From JBBSUX01 sp038234045 (GTDB lineage Bacteria; Pseudomonadota; Gammaproteobacteria; Burkholderiales; Burkholderiaceae_C): 18,618 nt of DNA. The notes beneath the pieces were generated by a model, which was not told the DNA's origin, ran no database searches, and saw nothing but the letters and a program-made list of their open reading frames with translations. Of the stretch, positions 15,271 through 18,618 are shown piece after piece. The first letter of the stretch is position 1. Each line of letters begins with the position of its first letter. Where the stretch lies: NCBI GenBank assembly GCA_038234045.1, contig JBBSUX010000035.1:1-18618 (forward strand), in the 5' to 3' direction. Position numbers and translations under genes: made by a program.

Positions 15271-16191
15271 TTACGCGGAGTCGCTGGCTGGTCGCGGCGG
15301 CGGTTTGGCCGCTGGCCGCAATCTTGGGACCGTACGAAGAAATTCGGTCACCAGAGGGGCATCGTCACCCGCGCGCCATGCCACTCCTGTCTCTACCGTA
15401 ATCCGATCACCGCGCAGCGGCCGGAACACGACACCTGCGCGCTGGAATACCTGCACTGAATGCGGGACCAAGGCGACGCCGAGTCCGCCTGCCACCAAGC
15501 TGACGATGGTGTGCATCTGCCGCGCCGGAAAGATGCGCGGACTGAAGCCGTGTCGCATGCACGCGCTCACCACCGTGTCGAACATCATTGGGCCGAAGTG
15601 TCGCTCGAACGCCAGGAAACGCTCATTGGCGAGTTTTTCAAGAGGAACTCTTGCGAGGCGAGCCATCGGATGCTGCTCTGGCAAAGCAATCACCAATGCT
15701 TCGCGGCTCGTGGCCTGGTAACGCAGGCCCGCCGGCAGTCCCGGCGAAGCGAATAGGCACCCGACGTCGATGGATGCATTCTCCAGCCCGGCCAGAATTT
15801 CGTCAGTTGTGCTTTCATGCAGTCCTAGCCGTACGTCGGGGAAATCACGGGTGAAACGTTCCACCAGCGATGGAAGGTAGGAGCACGTGGCCAAGCTGAT
15901 AAAGCCCAGCGCCAGCGTGCCGCCCATGCCCCTGCCGGCATCCTGGGCGTGTTGGCGCAATGATGCAGTGCGGACGAGTACAGCACGAGCATCGCGCAGC
16001 ACCACCTCGCCTTCGCGGGTGAGTGCAATCTGGCGCGAGCTGCGCTCAAAAAGGCGGACGCCCAGCTCCTGCTCGAGCTCCTTGATCGCCAGGCTTACTG
16101 GCGGCTGCGAAAGATTGAGCCGGCGCGCTGCGCGCCCGAAGTGAAGTTCTTCGGCAACAGCGACCAGGCAACGAAGGTGACGCATTTCCAT
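15271..16191 (-). CDS. LysR-family transcriptional regulator
   Basis: A 306-residue regulator. Residues 1-60 form the winged helix-turn-helix (MRHLRCLVAVAEELHFGRAARRLNLSQPPVSLAIKELEQELGVRLFER), followed by the linker helix and a periplasmic-binding-like effector domain (about 90-295) that should sense a small acid or CoA ester. The start at 16191 gives the usual family length; upstream AGGA is 11 bases away, and ATG 16185 is equally possible. Longer in-frame starts up to 16527 add residues unlike the family. The gene is divergent from the PPC/SDR genes and upstream, on the same strand, of the thiolase/ligase/TRAP genes, so it may control either or both. Candidate binding half-sites lie just upstream of its start. 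Confidence 0.94.
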   Translation of the reverse strand: MEMRHLRCLVAVAEELHFGRAARRLNLSQPPVSLAIKELEQELGVRLFERSSRQIALTREGEVVLRDARAVLVRTASLRQHAQDAGRGMGGTLALGFISLATCSYLPSLVERFTRDFPDVRLGLHESTTDEILAGLENASIDVGCLFASPGLPAGLRYQATSREALVIALPEQHPMARLARVPLEKLANERFLAFERHFGPMMFDTVVSACMRHGFSPRIFPARQMHTIVSLVAGGLGVALVPHSVQVFQRAGVVFRPLRGDRITVETGVAWRAGDDAPLVTEFLRTVPRLRPAAKPPPRPASDSA

Positions 16192-16207
16192 ATTGATCTG
16201 AATCCTA

Positions 16208-16243
16208 AATGGATCCATTCGAAATGCAAACTTCTGCGAATGG
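16208..16243. promoter_or_regulatory. Candidate LysR operator and divergent promoter region
   Basis: A perfect 12-bp palindrome AATGGATCCATT (16208-16219) is followed by a further half-site. CCATTCG (16215-16221) pairs as an inverted repeat with CGAATGG (16237-16243), spacer 15. The third half-site falls where a weak plus-strand -35/-10 (TTCTGC 16232-16237, TAAACT 16255-16260, spacing 17) may be. This fits LysR sites that autorepress the regulator gene and activate the divergent one. It is inferred from position and symmetry only. Confidence 0.45.
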
Positions 16244-16287
16244 CCGGTGATGTCTAAACTATTGAGGTCGAACCAATCGACACCACG

Positions 16288-16309
16288 ATCTCCGCTTCTT
16301 GGCGGAGAT
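16288..16309. promoter_or_regulatory. Hairpin-forming inverted repeat in the leader of the PPC/SDR operon
   Basis: An 8-bp perfect stem (ATCTCCGC / GCGGAGAT, loop of 6) lies 72 bp before the first PPC gene start. It would lie in the transcribed leader if the suggested promoter is right. It could be an operator or an RNA hairpin; no T tract follows. Confidence 0.4.
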
Positions 16310-16380
16310 GATGGGCGACATCGGCGGGTGATCCTCGCCACTTCCGCCATTTCGTGCCACAAGCATGCAGGAGACGACCA

Positions 16381-16935
16381 ATGCCCATCACGGCAGCACC
16401 CCCGCCCGCGCGACCGCGCACCCTGGTTCATCCCGGCCCATTCAATCCGGTTCGCATCAGCAGCATGCATACCGACCGAGGCCGGCACTTCCGTCTTGTG
16501 CTCCAGCCGGGTCGAAGCCTTTACCAATCCATTGTTGAGCCGCTACAGGCACTTCAGGTGCGCAGCGCTTCGATGACGCTGCTGGGGGGCTCCTTTGCCC
16601 AGCTCTGGTATTGCGTGGCGGGACCGGATGGCAAGCAGCAAATAGTTGCTGCTTACTCGGCACCGATCGACGCAGGTCGTGCCTGGATGGTGTTCGGCAA
16701 CGCCACGCTGGGACTTAGCGTTGACGGCGAACCGCTGGTGCATTGTCACGCGGTCTTCAGGGACGCGTTGGGAGCGGTGAAGGGCGGACATATTCTCGCG
16801 GACCGCGTCATCGTCGATGCAACGCCCCTGTCGGTACTGGTGACTACGCTCGACGGTTTCGAACTTCGAGTTGCGCACGATGCTGAGACGAACATTCCGT
16901 TGCTGGGCCCGAAAGAGGTAGCACACCATGGCTGA
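16381..16935 (+). CDS. PPC/DUF296-domain protein, copy 1 (histidine signature intact)
   Basis: A 184-residue soluble protein, with the PPC (plants and prokaryotes conserved, DUF296) fold proposed from the pattern LVHCHAVFRDALGAVKGGHILAD (119-141) followed by VIVDATPLSVLVTTLDGFELRV. His121, His123 and His137 match the family's conserved histidines, thought to build a metal or ligand site. Plant members carry an AT-hook and bind DNA; bacterial ones lack it and their role is not known, so the common label DNA-binding protein is not supported here. The N-terminal 60 residues contain a weaker region (HPGPFNPVRISSMHTDRG). The start has AGGAG 8 bases before the ATG. The stop overlaps the second PPC gene by 8 bases. 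Confidence 0.75.
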   Translation: MPITAAPPPARPRTLVHPGPFNPVRISSMHTDRGRHFRLVLQPGRSLYQSIVEPLQALQVRSASMTLLGGSFAQLWYCVAGPDGKQQIVAAYSAPIDAGRAWMVFGNATLGLSVDGEPLVHCHAVFRDALGAVKGGHILADRVIVDATPLSVLVTTLDGFELRVAHDAETNIPLLGPKEVAHHG

Positions 16936-17317
16936 AATTACGCATGTTGAAGAGGGCCGCATGGGCCGGGTTGCCTACGCTCGCATCGCCCCCAATGAGG
17001 ATCTGGTCCAGAGTGTGGAAAAGCTCTGTGTCGCAGAAGGTTTTCGCAACGCGTTCGTGCGCGGTGCTCTCGGCAGTCTCGTAGATGCCTGTCTGGGTAA
17101 ACAGGACGGCGCTTGTCAGATTGTTTCCGGGCCGGCTGTGGAGATCGTGAGCCTCGCTGGCGAAGTACGAACCCAGACGGACGGCTCGATTCGCGCCGCA
17201 CTCGCGGGCGTGGTGGCGGATCGCAGCGGGACGGTTTACGGCGGCCCCTTTGTGGCCGGTCAGAACCTGGTCTGCATGACTTTTGAAGTCACCCTCGAGG
17301 AATGGCTACCTGCTTGA
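16928..17317 (+). CDS. PPC/DUF296-domain protein, copy 2 (histidine signature lost)
   Basis: A 129-residue protein, a single PPC/DUF296 domain. Visible family features are RIAPNEDLVQSVEKLCVAEGFRNAFVRGALGSL (about 19-51), GPAVEIVSLAGEV (68-80) and GTVYGGPFVAGQNLVCMTFEVTLEEWLP near the C-terminus. Aligning the GG pair of both copies puts Ala91, Ala93 and Pro107 where copy 1 has His121, His123 and His137, so the proposed site is absent here. The overlap of 8 bases with copy 1 and an AAAGAGG 9 bases upstream suggest coupled translation in similar amounts. PPC domains form trimers in known structures, so mixed trimers with copy 1 are possible. Function unknown. The SDR gene follows after 52 bp. 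Confidence 0.85.
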   Translation: MAEITHVEEGRMGRVAYARIAPNEDLVQSVEKLCVAEGFRNAFVRGALGSLVDACLGKQDGACQIVSGPAVEIVSLAGEVRTQTDGSIRAALAGVVADRSGTVYGGPFVAGQNLVCMTFEVTLEEWLPA

Positions 17318-17369
17318 TCAATGAGCGGCGGCGCAAGGCACACCAAGCATTTTTTTACCCGGAGACCCA

Positions 17370-18203
17370 ATGAACGAAACAGCAGCATCCCCCAACAGCA
17401 CCCCATCATCCGGTGACGTCGAACGCGTCGCTTTCGTCACAGGCGGCGCACGCGGTATCGGGCTTGCGATAGGCCGCTGGTTCCTGGCGCACGGCTGGCG
17501 GGTGGCATTGGTGGATTCTGATGCGCAGACCTTGGCGAGCACCGGCCGATCCTTTGCCGACGGCCCGGACGCAGCGCGCGTTTTGTGCGTGGAAGCTGAC
17601 GTATCGGATGCCAAGCGGGTGCAGGCGGCGGTTGATCGGGTCGCTTCTTCGTTCGGCCGCATAGATGCCTTGGTCAACAACGCGGGCGTTGCCGTATTCA
17701 AGCGGATCGAGGAGACCTCCTTTGAGGAGTGGCGCCAGGTGCTAAGCGTCAATCTGGACGGGGCCTTCCTGTGCTCGCAGGCTTGCGCCAAGGTCATGCG
17801 TCGCACGGGCGGCGGAAGTATCGTCAATATCGCGTCCATTTCTGGCCTGCGTGCCAGCACTTTGCGAGTCGCCTATGGCACCAGCAAGGCGGCGCTCATC
17901 CATCTCACCAAACAGCTGGCGGTGGAGTACGGAACGGTCGGCATCCGCGCCAACGTGGTCGCACCGGGACCGGTGGAAACCGAGATGGCCAAGCTGGTCC
18001 ACAGTGTCGCGATCCGCTCCGACTATCACGATGTAATTCCGCTGAATCGCTACGGCACGACGGAAGAAATCGCTGAGGCGGTCGGTTTTCTGTCCAGCCC
18101 CGCAGCCAGCTATATCAATGGACAGGTGCTGGCGGTAGACGGCGGATTTGAAGCAGCCGGAGTGGGTCTGCCGACGCTGCGCCGTACGGCAGTTGGCTCC
18201 TGA
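17370..18203 (+). CDS. SDR-family NAD(P)-dependent oxidoreductase
   Basis: A 277-residue classical short-chain dehydrogenase/reductase. TGGARGIG (24-31) binds the cofactor. Asp49 at the end of the second strand (VALVDSD) favours NAD(H) over NADP(H). NNAG is at 103-106. The catalytic set is Asn128, Ser156 (NIAS), Tyr169 and Lys173 (YGTSK). IRANVVAPGPVETEM and the C-terminal INGQVLAVDGG complete the family pattern. It would interconvert a hydroxyl and a ketone; in this locus a 3-hydroxyacyl-CoA or a ring alcohol is a reasonable guess. The N-terminus has a 16-residue Ser/Pro-rich extension. GGAG lies 7 bases before the ATG. It is third in the probable plus-strand operon with the PPC pair. Confidence 0.94.
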   Translation: MNETAASPNSTPSSGDVERVAFVTGGARGIGLAIGRWFLAHGWRVALVDSDAQTLASTGRSFADGPDAARVLCVEADVSDAKRVQAAVDRVASSFGRIDALVNNAGVAVFKRIEETSFEEWRQVLSVNLDGAFLCSQACAKVMRRTGGGSIVNIASISGLRASTLRVAYGTSKAALIHLTKQLAVEYGTVGIRANVVAPGPVETEMAKLVHSVAIRSDYHDVIPLNRYGTTEEIAEAVGFLSSPAASYINGQVLAVDGGFEAAGVGLPTLRRTAVGS

Positions 18204-18265
18204 CCCGCGAAACGCCAGTGCTAATTACGGATCGGTGCGAGTCCTCCTGCGATTCTGATCAGTCC

Positions 18266-18618
18266 ATGATCGACCCGATTGCGCAGGCTCCTTCGGTAAG
18301 CACGCTTTCGCCAGCGGGTGAGGTTGCAGGCGCGCAGACCTTGCGCCGAGGGCTATCGGTTCTGCGCTTGTTGACACGCGTTGGACCCGGCGGTCTGCGT
18401 ATGGGCGAGATCGTCCGGCGCCTCTCTCTCAACAAGGCCACCACCATCCGGCTCACGCGAACCCTGGTTGATGAGGGCTTTGTGCTGCATCACCGAGCTT
18501 CCGGCCGTTACCGTCTTGGCCCTGAGGCTTTTGCCGTGGGGCTCGCCGCCGAGCCGAGCTACGAGTTGCAGCGCCTTGCCGCGCCCGCGCTGCGTGACCT
18601 TGCGGCCGAACTGGTGAC
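18266..18618 (+). CDS. IclR-family transcriptional regulator, N-terminal part (runs off right edge)
   Basis: An open frame of 117 codons from ATG 18266 to the window end. After a 23-residue leader, TLRRGLSVLRLLTRVGPGGLRMGEIVRRLSLNKATTIRLTRTLVDEGFVLHHRASGRYRLGPEAFAVG is the IclR winged helix-turn-helix. The start of the effector-binding domain (LQRLAAPALRDLAAEL) follows before the edge. No Shine-Dalgarno is evident before the ATG. IclR proteins usually control catabolic genes; the likely targets are the neighbouring SDR/PPC genes or genes beyond the window. It follows the SDR gene by 62 bp on the same strand. Confidence 0.88.
   Translation, partial: MIDPIAQAPSVSTLSPAGEVAGAQTLRRGLSVLRLLTRVGPGGLRMGEIVRRLSLNKATTIRLTRTLVDEGFVLHHRASGRYRLGPEAFAVGLAAEPSYELQRLAAPALRDLAAELV

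Overview
The window reads as chromosomal DNA of a betaproteobacterium, most likely order Burkholderiales and probably near Comamonadaceae. The reasons are high GC, a ferrochelatase and HAD phosphatase of the type I know from that group, a typical TRAP / LysR / thiolase / CoA-ligase catabolic block, and a two-hairpin intergenic element (9072-9116) that resembles a repeat I recall from Comamonadaceae. This placement is inference; there is no rRNA here.

Region 1 (1-4297, all minus strand). The start of a secreted protein runs off the left edge. Then come a tRNA-Asn(GUU) with its own promoter and terminator, a TonB-dependent outer-membrane receptor of the siderophore-receptor type, and an AI-2E/PerM-family membrane protein. 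The receptor is preceded by a clear TPP (thiamine pyrophosphate) riboswitch aptamer at 2965-3063. It is therefore more likely a thiamine-repressed importer of thiamine or a precursor than an iron-siderophore receptor. This is the strongest finding in the window.

Region 2 (4298-9138). A 9-bp tandem repeat of about ten copies lies between the divergent perM-like and MOSC genes. After the MOSC protein come a small secreted protein of unknown function, a membrane-bound GGDEF diguanylate cyclase with an intact I-site, and ferrochelatase (hemH). The start codon of hemH overlaps, head to head, that of a HAD phosphatase on the other strand.

Region 3 (9139-18618) looks like one catabolic locus for an unidentified carboxylic acid. 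On the minus strand are a LysR regulator, a thiolase-like enzyme, an acyl-CoA ligase, a TRAP solute receptor and a fused DctQ-DctM permease. Divergent on the plus strand are two overlapping PPC/DUF296-domain genes, an SDR dehydrogenase and the start of an IclR regulator cut by the right edge. A plausible scheme is TRAP import, ligase activation to the CoA thioester, SDR oxidation and thiolytic cleavage, controlled by LysR and perhaps IclR. The role of the PPC pair is unknown; one copy keeps a three-histidine signature and its partner has lost all three.

No transposase, integrase, CRISPR array or phage gene was seen. Gene spacing is tight. The longest stretch without coding sequence is 2797-3187, which holds the riboswitch and the receptor leader.
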